A DNA stretch of 57,330 nt from Chloroflexota bacterium (GTDB lineage Bacteria; Chloroflexota; Anaerolineae; UBA1429). The notes beneath the pieces were generated by a model. It worked only from the letters and a program-made list of their open reading frames with translations, did no database searches and was not told the DNA's origin. The stretch spans positions 1 to 57,330 of the forward strand of contig JAAYED010000139.1 of the NCBI GenBank assembly GCA_012728955.1, read 5' to 3'. This document shows positions 34,804 to 42,740 of this stretch, one piece after another. Numbering within the stretch: position 1 is the stretch's first letter; the number at the start of each line of letters is the position of its first letter. Position numbers and translations under genes: made by a program.

Positions 34804-35493
34804 CTAACGGTTACGCTCCAGCACCCGGACGCCCTCGGCGCCGGCCACCACCACATCCTGCACCATGCCTAGAAAGAGGCCATGCTCAACCACCCCGGGA
34901 ATGGCAATGATGCGCGCCGCCAGGCCAACAGGATCCGCAATGGGACCATAGAAACAATCCAGAATCCAGTTGCCCTCGTCAGTGACAAAGGGAGCGGCCC
35001 CCTGCATACGTAACACCGGCCGCGCACCGGTCCGCTCCAGAGACTGCCGGGTTCCCTGCCAGCCAAATCGGATGACCTCGACAGGCACAGGGGCTTTGGT
35101 ACCCAGCGCGGGCACCAGCTTGGAGGCGTCCACCACCATCACCTCACGCCGCGTGGCATGGGCGACGATCTTTTCGCGCAACAGGCAGCCCCCCAGCCCC
35201 TTGATCACGTTCCAGGCTGGGTCAACCTCGTCGGCCCCATCGATGGTGATATCGATAAGGCCGTGTTCCTCCAGCGTGGTGAGGGGGATCCCCTCAGCGC
35301 GAGCCAGCGACGCTGTATCCTCCGAGGTGGGAATGCCCACAATGTCGCGCAGCGTGCCCGCTCTCAGGCGAGCAGCGATGCTTTGTGTGGCAAAGCGCGC
35401 CGTGCTGCCACTTCCCAGCCCTACCACATCTCCGCTGTGCACCAGCTCGGCAGCGTATGCACCCACCTGGCGTTTGAACTCTTCTACCGACAT
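34804..35493 (-). CDS. rpiA: Ribose-5-phosphate isomerase A
   Basis: Interconverts ribose-5-phosphate and ribulose-5-phosphate in the pentose phosphate pathway. The 229-residue length is normal. Signature blocks are VGLGSGSTARFA (phosphate loop), GIPTSEDTASLA, IDITIDGADEVDP (catalytic acid region), KGLGGCLLREKIVA (catalytic lysine/glutamate), and GNWILDCFYGPI plus GVVEHGLFLGM near the end. GAGGAG precedes the ATG at 35493. Its promoter is TTGTCG-N16-TATAAT, and a 13-bp perfect palindrome lies in the short leader. Probably co-transcribed with the HypE-like gene. Confidence 0.95.
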   Translation of the reverse strand: MSVEEFKRQVGAYAAELVHSGDVVGLGSGSTARFATQSIAARLRAGTLRDIVGIPTSEDTASLARAEGIPLTTLEEHGLIDITIDGADEVDPAWNVIKGLGGCLLREKIVAHATRREVMVVDASKLVPALGTKAPVPVEVIRFGWQGTRQSLERTGARPVLRMQGAAPFVTDEGNWILDCFYGPIADPVGLAARIIAIPGVVEHGLFLGMVQDVVVAGAEGVRVLERNR

Positions 35494-35504
35494 GGCGCCC
35501 TCCT

Positions 35505-35517
35505 CACACACTGTGTG
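35505..35517. promoter_or_regulatory. Palindrome in the rpiA leader
   Basis: CACACA-C-TGTGTG, a perfect inverted repeat, 12 bp before the rpiA ATG and downstream of the -10. It could be an operator or a small RNA hairpin. Confidence 0.35.
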
Positions 35518-35535
35518 GGACAAGACATACGGCAG

Positions 35536-35563
35536 ATTATACCCTTCGTGCCTCCCCCGACAA
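35536..35563 (-). promoter_or_regulatory. rpiA: Predicted promoter of rpiA
   Basis: Minus-strand TTGTCG (35558-35563), 16 bp, TATAAT (35536-35541). It lies 33 bp from the divergent promoter of the CHAT-AAA gene. Confidence 0.6.
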
Positions 35564-35595
35564 GCCTCCCTTCCCGCTGATGCCGGCCAGTGCGT

Positions 35596-35624
35596 TTGAC
35601 GCACCGTGCCGCACACCCCATAAT
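35596..35624 (+). promoter_or_regulatory. Predicted promoter of the CHAT-AAA gene, leaderless type
   Basis: TTGACG (35596-35601), 17 bp, CATAAT (35619-35624). The ATG at 35632 begins 7 nt after the -10, so the transcript would start at or one base before the start codon. Confidence 0.6.
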
Positions 35625-35631
35625 CTTGCCC

Positions 35632-37857
35632 ATGCAAGCCCCCCCTGATCCGGCCATGGACTATCTCAGTTTTGACCTGCGCATCGGGGAATGGAGCCCT
35701 CAAACCCACCAGGGGATGATCGAGGTGCTGCATTCGCCCTCTGGCGAGGGTCGTCGTTACCCTTTTGTCCTGGAGGTAGACCCAACGGCCGTATTGCGCG
35801 GGCTCGCGGCGGACCCCTCCCAGGCGCGCCGCCTGGGTCGCTTGCTCGCCAACGCCATCTTTCGGCACGAAGTCGCCCTGGTGTGGTACGAGAGCTATCA
35901 GATAGCCAAGGAGCGCAACTGCGGATTGCGCCTGCGCCTGCATATAGAGTCCTGGGAGCTCGCACGGCTGCCCTGGGAGCTGCTCTTTGACACACGGGCG
36001 GACGAGTTCATGGCCTTTGATGAGCGGGTCTCGATCACCCGCTACATCCGTCTCAACTCGGCACCTCCCGTGCTGCAAGGCTCCGAGGCGCTGAGCATCC
36101 TCGTGGTAGCGGCGAGCCCCACAGACGAGGCACCGCTGCGCTGGGAGAACGAGATCGCCTTGTTGCGCGAGGCAGTAGAGCCGCTGGCGCGACTGGGCAA
36201 GGTGATGCTCACCATTTGCGAGCACGCCACTCGAGAGAGTCTGCATGCCGCTCTGGTCGAGAGCCGGCCCCATGTGGTGCACCTGATTGGCCACGCCGAG
36301 TACGATGTGCTGCAGCAGCAGGGCTTTATGGTGCTGGAAGATGCCAATCGCCGCTCCGTGCATGTCGATGCCACCGAACTGGCACGGCTGCTGCGGCGCT
36401 ATGGCACCCATGCGGTGATTTTGAACGCCTGCGAGAGCGCGCGGGGCATTTGGGCGGGCCTGGCGCCCACCCTGGTGCGCGCGGATGTCCCCGCAGTGGT
36501 GGCCATGCAGTGGCCCATCGAGGATCGCGCCGCTCTGACCTTTAGCAAGGCTTTTTACCGCACGCTCGCCGCGGGCAGGCCCATCGACGCCTGTGTCTCC
36601 GAGGGGCGCGTGGCCATCGATACGGCTGCCCCGCATACTCTGATGTGGGCGGCTCCGGTGCTCTTCATCCGATCACTGGATGGCCAGCTCCTGGAGCCAC
36701 AGGCCCATCGTCGGTTACGTCAGGCCGCCCGGGGGAGCCGTTCCGGCCAGCCCGAGGCGACTACCAGCAACCGCCAGGCGGGGCCACACTTTCGCACCCG
36801 GGGACCTTTGCAGCTTCCCGAGGATGAGGCGGTCCTCGTCGACCGCCCCGAGTTGGACCATGCGCTGCAGATCGCCCAGCAGCCGGTGGTAACCCAGTAT
36901 CTGGCCATCCTGAGCCCCAGACAGACGGGCAAGACCACCCTGTTGTTGCGCATGATGGATGTACTCGGTGAGCAGAGTGCCTGCGTCTTGGTCGATCTCT
37001 CGGTGCTGCGGGGCCAGAATGTGCCGGACTGCTTTCGGCTGGTGTCCGCCCAACTTGCCGCAGCACTGGAGCCCTTGAAGGGAAGCGCCCGCCTGCCGGC
37101 AGCAAACGGTTCCATCGATTCGCCGGTGGCCTTTCTCGACTTTGTCCAGCGGATGGCCCGCGCCGTGCATGTGCCCAGGATCGTACTGCTGATGGACGAA
37201 CTGGGTGCGCTGGAGCCTGAAGTTTCGGACGCCTTTTTCAACACCGTGCGGACCATTTACACCCAGGGCCGCGGGTTGCGCAACGCACTGGCCAAGTATC
37301 TGTTTGTGTTCAGCGGTGCGGTAGACCTCTATGGCCTTACTTTTGGCACCAATTCGCCGCTCAACATCTGCGACAAGCTCTATCTGCAGGACCTGACGGC
37401 AGCGCAGGTGGCGCAATTGGTTGGGCAGCTGAACAAGCTGGGAGGCACTGTCGCGCCAGAGGCGCCCGAGGCTGTGTACGCGCTGACGGGCGGACACCCC
37501 TATCTGGCCATGCGCCTGTGTGCGTTGCTGGAGACAGCCCTGCCTTCACCGATCACCGCGCAGACCGTGCAACGCGCTGCTGCTCAGATGCTCATCGAAG
37601 ATGACAATATCGGGCACCTGCTTCGGGCACTGGACGGTCAGCCCGGTGCGAGACGACTCTTGTACAGCATCCTCATGGAAGGCCAGGCAGTGCCCTTTAG
37701 TCGCAACAATCCCATCCTGGCATCACTGGAGATGATGGGCGCCATCAAACCGACCCAACCCTGTGCTGTGCGCAACCAACTGTACGAGCGCGCGCTGCGC
37801 GAGTACTATGCCTCGCCGGGCGCTCAGACCAGGGGAACCCGACGCCCCCACCGCTAA
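35632..37857 (+). CDS. CHAT protease fused to an AAA-like ATPase
   Basis: A 741-residue fusion. The N-terminal part has RLRLHIESWELARLPWELL, typical of the region before CHAT domains; the caspase-like CHAT domain has His221 in LIGHAEYD and Cys267 in LNACESARG, both intact, and AVVAMQWPIEDRAA after. A 60-residue linker leads to an AAA-like NTPase with Walker A SPRQTGKTT (Lys434), Walker B LLMDE (Asp522, Glu523), FSGAVDLYGLT, and ALTGGHPYLAMRLC, the usual end of AAA_35-like domains, then a winged-helix-like tail. The plan suggests a sensor-switch NTPase controlling a protease, as in bacterial immune or cell-death proteins. The ATG at 35632 fits a leaderless mRNA; ATG 35656 is the alternative. 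It is not in an operon. Confidence 0.83.
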   Translation: MQAPPDPAMDYLSFDLRIGEWSPQTHQGMIEVLHSPSGEGRRYPFVLEVDPTAVLRGLAADPSQARRLGRLLANAIFRHEVALVWYESYQIAKERNCGLRLRLHIESWELARLPWELLFDTRADEFMAFDERVSITRYIRLNSAPPVLQGSEALSILVVAASPTDEAPLRWENEIALLREAVEPLARLGKVMLTICEHATRESLHAALVESRPHVVHLIGHAEYDVLQQQGFMVLEDANRRSVHVDATELARLLRRYGTHAVILNACESARGIWAGLAPTLVRADVPAVVAMQWPIEDRAALTFSKAFYRTLAAGRPIDACVSEGRVAIDTAAPHTLMWAAPVLFIRSLDGQLLEPQAHRRLRQAARGSRSGQPEATTSNRQAGPHFRTRGPLQLPEDEAVLVDRPELDHALQIAQQPVVTQYLAILSPRQTGKTTLLLRMMDVLGEQSACVLVDLSVLRGQNVPDCFRLVSAQLAAALEPLKGSARLPAANGSIDSPVAFLDFVQRMARAVHVPRIVLLMDELGALEPEVSDAFFNTVRTIYTQGRGLRNALAKYLFVFSGAVDLYGLTFGTNSPLNICDKLYLQDLTAAQVAQLVGQLNKLGGTVAPEAPEAVYALTGGHPYLAMRLCALLETALPSPITAQTVQRAAAQMLIEDDNIGHLLRALDGQPGARRLLYSILMEGQAVPFSRNNPILASLEMMGAIKPTQPCAVRNQLYERALREYYASPGAQTRGTRRPHR

Positions 37858-37877
37858 CGGCTGCCGCGACCAGTGCT

Positions 37878-37905
37878 TTGACAGCGCGTCCCGGGACCCT
37901 ATAAT
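37878..37905 (+). promoter_or_regulatory. Predicted promoter of the small membrane protein
   Basis: TTGACA (37878-37883), 16 bp, TATAAT (37900-37905): close to consensus. The ATG at 37939 has GGGAG 12 nt upstream. Confidence 0.7.
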
Positions 37906-37938
37906 GCGCAGCAGTCAACCCCTCGGGAGATCCATGCC

Positions 37939-38307
37939 ATGGTACGGACCAAGTTACCTGTCAGCCTCTGGTTGATTGCCATCGGGCAATTTATTGCGCC
38001 GCTGATTTTCCCACCCTCCTTTTACAAGGCAATTGGTGTGCCTGGCTGGATTGCTGCAGCCGCTGTTTTTTCGGCTCTGGGCGTGAATCTGCTGCTGCGT
38101 CGCGAGTGGGCACGGGTGGCCACCGTTTTTGTCCAGGGATTGTCCTTTATTGTGCGTCTGCTGACCCTGCTGAGCAATGCCGTTCCGGCTCCCGAGGCCC
38201 CCACCAACGTGGTGCTGGTGATTACCTTTCTGGTGTCCATGGCCCTCTCGGCCATCATCCTGTTCCGAGTGGATCGGCCAGACGTCCAGTTGCTGATGCA
38301 GCACTGA
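37939..38307 (+). CDS. Small four-helix membrane protein
   Basis: A 122-residue protein with four predicted transmembrane helices: LWLIAIGQFIAPLIF, WIAAAAVFSALGVNLLL, a central VFVQGLSFIVRLLTLL, and VVLVITFLVSMALSAIILF. No known motif was recognised. It has its own near-consensus promoter. It is upstream of the complex I-like operon, which has a separate promoter, so a shared role is only possible by position. Confidence 0.65.
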   Translation: MVRTKLPVSLWLIAIGQFIAPLIFPPSFYKAIGVPGWIAAAAVFSALGVNLLLRREWARVATVFVQGLSFIVRLLTLLSNAVPAPEAPTNVVLVITFLVSMALSAIILFRVDRPDVQLLMQH

Positions 38308-38364
38308 CCTCCATGTACCAAGCCGACATCACCCCCTGAGCCCGCCTTTGCAGGGGTACGCCCG

Positions 38365-38393
38365 TTGGTCCTCATCTCCAATGATGCTAGAAT
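38365..38393 (+). promoter_or_regulatory. Predicted promoter of the complex I-like operon
   Basis: TTGGTC (38365-38370), 17 bp, TAGAAT (38388-38393), with TG one base before the -10 (extended -10). The start point falls at 38400-38402, on the ATG of a 19-codon ORF. Confidence 0.65.
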
Positions 38394-38401
38394 CAGCACC
38401 T

Positions 38402-38461
38402 ATGGTACCAATCTCCAGATCCACCAACGGTAGCGCTCCGCTTCAGGGCCAGATGCCGTGA
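38402..38461 (+). CDS. Putative 19-residue leader peptide, translationally coupled
   Basis: ATG at 38402 opens a 19-codon frame that ends at TGA 38459-38461, overlapping the GTG start of the NuoL-like gene (GTGA). The predicted transcription start is on or within two bases of this ATG, so it would be translated as a leaderless ORF and hand ribosomes to the downstream gene, which has only a weak Shine-Dalgarno (AGGG). The peptide has no run of identical codons and no known motif. It may act only to start translation. Confidence 0.42.
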   Translation: MVPISRSTNGSAPLQGQMP

Positions 38462-40080
38462 ACCTGTGGCTTGCGCTCCCTGCCCTCGTTCCCCTTGCTG
38501 GGGCAGTGCTGCTGTCCAGCTGGCCCCTGCGTAACGCCCGATCGCTCAATCGGCGTGCGACCTACACATGGACGCTGGTTTTCACTGCAGTGGCCGTGTT
38601 TCTGACTCGCGGCAGAGAGGCGGTTGTCACGGCGCCGGCCACCAGCCCGGGATTCCTCGCTCACGCCGGTGGACCGGTGTGGTCGCCCCTCAGCTATTGG
38701 GGCGCCAGCATGTTGCTGCTGGTGCTCATCGTGGGGCAGCTGGTCGATATGCAGCGCCCCCTCTCGCTGGACCATTGCGCGCACTATCTCGTTGCCCTGT
38801 CTGCCACCATGGGCACGCTGTCCACATCCACCTTGATCGGGCTGGTGCTAAGCTGGGCTGTTCCCCACTATCTGGTGACCACCATGCGCACCGCTCAGAG
38901 CGACGTGACGGTACGACACTCACAGTGGGATACCTGGGCCGGATTTGGCTCTGTTGCGCTGCTGGTGGTGGGGGCAGTTGCCACCACTGCAGCACAGAGG
39001 GGCTCGCTCTATCTGGTCCAGGTCGGCCCCGGTCTGGCATTTGGTGCGCTGGCTGGCGCGGCCGCCTTACGGCTGCTGGTATGGCCTCTGGCAGGCGGCT
39101 CGGGCCGTTGGTGGCAATTGCACGCCAACTATCTCACCAGCGGCTTTTTCCTGTGGCTCCGCCTGGGCATTGCGCTCGATGCCAACACGCAGCTGCTGTC
39201 GCGCCCTGCGCTGGCACTGGTGCTGGTGTTGATGCTGGGGCTGATCGCGGGCCCTCGCCAGGGCAAGTCGCGCGTGGTGCCCTATGGCTTTGGCTACTGG
39301 CTGGCGATAGGGCTGCTGGCCCCCGCCCTCGACCCTGCCAGGGGCTTCTCTATCAGCCTGCTGGTGGCGACCCAACTCTTGCTCTCGCTGTTGATCCTGC
39401 CGGACTCGCCAGCCACCTGGCGCGATGAGCAGCCGCGCCACTGGGCCGCCTGGGTTGCCTGGGGCTCCCTGGCCGGGTTACTGTTCACCTGCGGCTTTGC
39501 CATTCACTGGGCATTTGCGCAGATCTGCTATCGGACAGGCGGGCTGGGCCTCGTGGGGCTTGCCTCCCTGGCATTTCTGGTAAACGCCCTGCGTCTGGGC
39601 CGATACCTCATCCATCCCCCGGCAATGCCCGCCACCCAGCGCGATGAGACAACCCCTCCCCGTGGGACGCTCAAGCTGTTGCCGGTGGCGGCACTGCTGG
39701 TGTTGCTGGGGCTTTGGCCGGGTGTGTTGGAGCATGTCTGGCCAGATGTGCGGATCGGCTTGGGAGCCCTGTCGTTCCGCTCCCTGTGGGGCAGCTCAGC
39801 CGGCGAGCGCGCTGCGTTATTCGTGGCCACCGTGTTGGTCCCGGCATCATCCATCTTGTTGACCAGGCGCTTGCCGGAACTGATGCCAGAGCTTCAGAAC
39901 CGGCTCCACTGGCTGAACGCACGCATCCAGGACGATTGGCCTTATCTGTTGGCGCAGCGACTTCTTGGCTGGATTACCGGCGTGGTACGCGCGGTATTGG
40001 TGACCATTGAACAGGTTCTGCCGGTGGCCTGGTCGCTGCTCTGGGGGCTGGCCTTGGCATATTATCTCCTGCAAAGATAG
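38458..40080 (+). CDS. NuoL/Mrp-antiporter-like membrane protein, divergent
   Basis: A 540-residue protein with about 14 hydrophobic helices and the general plan of complex I/Mrp proton-translocating subunits. Resemblance is seen in SYWGASMLLLVLIVGQLVDM, TSTLIGLVLSWAVPHYLV (where the family has GWE...Y, so the key TM5 Glu is Ala here), WWQLHANYLTSGFFLWLRLGIAL (TM7, with HA kept but the pumping Lys absent), and the long C-terminal amphipathic part ending ...LQNRLHWLNARIQDDWPYL. GTG 38458 is the start. First gene of a three-gene operon. It may be a structural or regulatory relative, or bind a different ion. Family call is by pattern, not by search. Confidence 0.6.
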   Translation: MNLWLALPALVPLAGAVLLSSWPLRNARSLNRRATYTWTLVFTAVAVFLTRGREAVVTAPATSPGFLAHAGGPVWSPLSYWGASMLLLVLIVGQLVDMQRPLSLDHCAHYLVALSATMGTLSTSTLIGLVLSWAVPHYLVTTMRTAQSDVTVRHSQWDTWAGFGSVALLVVGAVATTAAQRGSLYLVQVGPGLAFGALAGAAALRLLVWPLAGGSGRWWQLHANYLTSGFFLWLRLGIALDANTQLLSRPALALVLVLMLGLIAGPRQGKSRVVPYGFGYWLAIGLLAPALDPARGFSISLLVATQLLLSLLILPDSPATWRDEQPRHWAAWVAWGSLAGLLFTCGFAIHWAFAQICYRTGGLGLVGLASLAFLVNALRLGRYLIHPPAMPATQRDETTPPRGTLKLLPVAALLVLLGLWPGVLEHVWPDVRIGLGALSFRSLWGSSAGERAALFVATVLVPASSILLTRRLPELMPELQNRLHWLNARIQDDWPYLLAQRLLGWITGVVRAVLVTIEQVLPVAWSLLWGLALAYYLLQR

Positions 40081-40165
40081 AGGTATGGTTCCTGTGAGAC
40101 GGAGCCTTTGAGCGATTACTGAGCTCTTTCTGGGCGACCCCCAGGTACTGCGGACAACTTTTGTA

Positions 40166-40756
40166 TTGACGATCATCACAGTGCTCTTTGCCCTGAGTGA
40201 CCGGCGATTGCTCATGGTGCCTGTGGCCGTCCAGTATGTGTTGACCTCTGCCATAGCAGAACCTTACATCGGCTTGCCTCTCATGGGCATACGGTTGATT
40301 GTCGGCCTGGCGATTGCTGTGATCATTTACATCACCGCCGCCCGCACCGAACGCGTCCTGAGTCACTGGCGCGTCACGCGGCCAGAAAGAAACACCGCTG
40401 CGCTGTCCTCCATGGGTGCGGTGTTTCGCGTACTGGCCATGGCCCTGGGAGCGCTGCTGGCCATCGGGCTCTGGTCCAGCGATCCTCTCCCCGAGGCTCC
40501 CAGCGCGGTGCTGCTTTGCGCGTTGTGGCTGCTGGGCATCGGCCTGAGCCTGGTATTGTCGCGCACGGGGCCGCTGCAGATCGGCATCGGCGTGCTGGTC
40601 GCCATCAATGGCTTCCAGATCGTGTACCTGAGCCTGGAGTCGAGCCTGTTGATCGTTGCCCTCACCGGTCTGCTCGATCTCCTGGTTGCACTCACCGTTG
40701 CCTATGCCAGCGATCGCTGGCTGGACGCGCAGATCGAGGAGGGCGCCACACCATGA
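40166..40756 (+). CDS. HyfE/NuoK-like membrane protein
   Basis: About 196 residues with six hydrophobic helices. The C-terminal half matches the NuoK/HyfE pattern: LQIGIGVLVAINGFQIVYLSLESSLLIVALTGLLDLLVALTVAYASDRWLDA, where HyfE has the GY...ENG...L motif; the Glu is missing. The TTG at 40166 is the only ordinary start codon, but it falls inside the first helix. The frame stays open back to 40112, and ITELFLGDPQVLRTTFVL would complete the N-terminus, starting at an ATT (40115) 10 nt after GGAG. It overlaps the next gene by 4 bp (ATGA). Middle gene of the operon. Confidence 0.58.
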   Translation: MTIITVLFALSDRRLLMVPVAVQYVLTSAIAEPYIGLPLMGIRLIVGLAIAVIIYITAARTERVLSHWRVTRPERNTAALSSMGAVFRVLAMALGALLAIGLWSSDPLPEAPSAVLLCALWLLGIGLSLVLSRTGPLQIGIGVLVAINGFQIVYLSLESSLLIVALTGLLDLLVALTVAYASDRWLDAQIEEGATP

Positions 40757-42102
40757 CGCTCACCATCCTCATCGTGCCCTTTGTGGCAGCAGGCATCGTC
40801 TATGCCTTGCGGACACTGCGTCTGGCTTGTGCCACCGTGGCCAGCCTGGCAGCGCTCCTCATCGCCGCCCTGCTGCTGATCGGTGGCGACGCCCCGGCAT
40901 TGGTGCTGCTCGGGCGCAGCCTCTACCTCGCCGCTCCCGTGCGTGCCCATATCGCCTTTACCCTGGTACTTTTATCGGCAGTGTTGCTGACCAGCTGGCA
41001 GCTGCCTGAGGACCCCCTTGCCTCGACGCTGGCCTTCATGGCACTGGGTTTCCTGCTCTGGGCCCTGGCCCTCGGCACCCTGTCCCTCGGTGTGCTCTTG
41101 CTGGTAGCCAGTATCCTCATGATGCTGATGGCAGTTACAGCCGCTCCGGGTCCTGCAAGCCTGTGGCCCGTGCGTGTCCTTGCGATCGTCATTGGCGCGG
41201 CATTTCTGATGCTCAGCGCCGCATGGATGCTCGAGCACTCGGCTGGCACCTCTCAGAATCCGGGGCAACTGGCGCCCATCCTGTTGTTTCTCGGCTCCTG
41301 GGTATTGATGGGGGCCTTTCCCTTTAGCGTATGGTACGTCCCTGCCCTCCGTTCTGACAGCTCGGTTGGACGGGTGCTGCTGGGAGCCTTGCTGAGCCAC
41401 GCGCTGCTGGTGCACATACTGCTGCAGCTGGAGACGGTGCTGGCTCCGATCAACGCCCTGGTTCCGGTGCTGATGTTCTATGCTGGCATCGCGACGCTGA
41501 TCCTGGGCGGAATTGGTGCTGCCGTGCAGCGCCGGGTGAGCGGCGTTCTGGCCTACCTCAGTATGGGCTCTCTGGGTTCCGCACTGATCGCCCTGGGGGC
41601 AGGCTCCTCTGTGTCAGAGGCTCTGGGGCTGACCACACTGCTCTACCGAGGCGTCGGCTTGACGGCCATGAGCATCGGCGTGCGCACTCTGACCCAAAGT
41701 GTTGGGGATGACAGTCTCGAGACGATGCGCGGCGCCTTTCACCGGGCGCCCATGGCGGTGTTGGCGACGCTGCTGGGAGGCTTTTCCCTGGCAGGGTTTC
41801 CGCCGCTAGCGGGGTTCACGACCAACTTTACCCTGTTCAGAATGATCGCATCTCAGAGTGCGCAGTGGGCAGTGGCGCTGGCAGCCACCACCATTCTTCC
41901 GGCGCTGGCGCTCACCCGGCTTGCTTCCCGTGTCTTTTTGGTGGTGCCGGTGCCCAGCAGTCGCCGCGAACCCCGTACCGCCGCCATCGTGGGATTGGTG
42001 CTCGGGGCCCTGCTGCTGCTCCTCGGGCTCTGGCCCGACGCCTTGAGCAGCCTCTCCGGTCCGTGGACAGACATCCTGCTGTCGCTCACAGTGGCATCCT
42101 GA
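40753..42102 (+). CDS. NuoN/HyfF-like membrane protein, divergent
   Basis: A 449-residue protein with about 13 helices and the best complex I resemblance of the three: MGAFPFSVWYVPALRSDSSVGRVLLGALLSHALLVHILLQ (TM7 region; family PFHFWLPDAH...S..L.g.lLK.G), AVQRRVSGVLAYLSMGSLGSALIALG (TM8, family DLKRLLAYSSISH.G), and LGGFSLAGFPPLAGF near TM11, which is well kept. The TM7 Lys is Ser/His and the TM5 Glu motif cannot be found. The ATG at 40753 overlaps the previous stop. It ends 17 bp from the convergent ruvA stop. Likely an antiporter-like membrane part without a redox arm. Confidence 0.65.
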   Translation: MTLTILIVPFVAAGIVYALRTLRLACATVASLAALLIAALLLIGGDAPALVLLGRSLYLAAPVRAHIAFTLVLLSAVLLTSWQLPEDPLASTLAFMALGFLLWALALGTLSLGVLLLVASILMMLMAVTAAPGPASLWPVRVLAIVIGAAFLMLSAAWMLEHSAGTSQNPGQLAPILLFLGSWVLMGAFPFSVWYVPALRSDSSVGRVLLGALLSHALLVHILLQLETVLAPINALVPVLMFYAGIATLILGGIGAAVQRRVSGVLAYLSMGSLGSALIALGAGSSVSEALGLTTLLYRGVGLTAMSIGVRTLTQSVGDDSLETMRGAFHRAPMAVLATLLGGFSLAGFPPLAGFTTNFTLFRMIASQSAQWAVALAATTILPALALTRLASRVFLVVPVPSSRREPRTAAIVGLVLGALLLLLGLWPDALSSLSGPWTDILLSLTVAS

Positions 42103-42119
42103 GATAGCGCCAGTGAGGG

Positions 42120-42701
42120 TTAGCTGCCCCCCAGCGAGCGCAGCGCAGCGAGGATGCGCTCATCCAATGCCTCTGCGCCCTCCGGAATGGTCGCCAGAGC
42201 ATCACGTGCCTCATTCAGACTGTAGCCCAGGGCTGTCAGCGCACTGATCACATCCAGATCTCCCTGGCGCGCCGCGGGCAACTCCCACCGGTCGCCGGGA
42301 GGGGTACCCACCCGGTCACGCAGGTCCAGCACCAGGCGCTCAGCGGTGCGCCTGCCTATCCCCGGGATGCGCGTCAAGGCGGCGATATCGCCTCGGGAAA
42401 CCGCGCCACGCAGCGTCTCGGGCGAAAAGGTGGAAATCACCGCCAGGGCCATTTTGGGCCCCACACCGTTCACCCCCAGGAGCATCAAAAAGAGATCCAT
42501 CTCGGCCTGCGTACCGAACCCATAGAGGCTGAGTTCGTTCTCACGCACGTGCAGATGGGTATAGAGATCGATGGTCGCCCCAAGGCGGGCGGCATCCAGC
42601 ACACCACGGGGTACCAGCACACGCAGGCCCAGCCCGCCCAGGGCCACCACCAGGGCGCCCTCCTGCAGCGACTGCACCGTTCCATGAAGCGAAGCGATCA
42701 T
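42120..42701 (-). CDS. ruvA: Holliday junction branch migration protein RuvA
   Basis: Binds four-way DNA junctions as a tetramer and guides the RuvB motor. The 193-residue chain starts MIASLHGTVQ, has the OB-fold (LVPRGVLDA, LYTHLHVREN, LYGF), the two helix-hairpin-helix motifs (LLGVNGVGPKMALAVIS and LTRIPGIGRRTAERLVLDL), and the C-terminal domain that binds RuvB (ISALTALGYS..EA). It lies 39 bp after ruvC. ruvB is not in the window. Confidence 0.96.
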   Translation of the reverse strand: MIASLHGTVQSLQEGALVVALGGLGLRVLVPRGVLDAARLGATIDLYTHLHVRENELSLYGFGTQAEMDLFLMLLGVNGVGPKMALAVISTFSPETLRGAVSRGDIAALTRIPGIGRRTAERLVLDLRDRVGTPPGDRWELPAARQGDLDVISALTALGYSLNEARDALATIPEGAEALDERILAALRSLGGS

Positions 42702-42740
42702 CTCTCCCTCACAAATTCAAGAGCCAGTTAGGAGTTGGGC

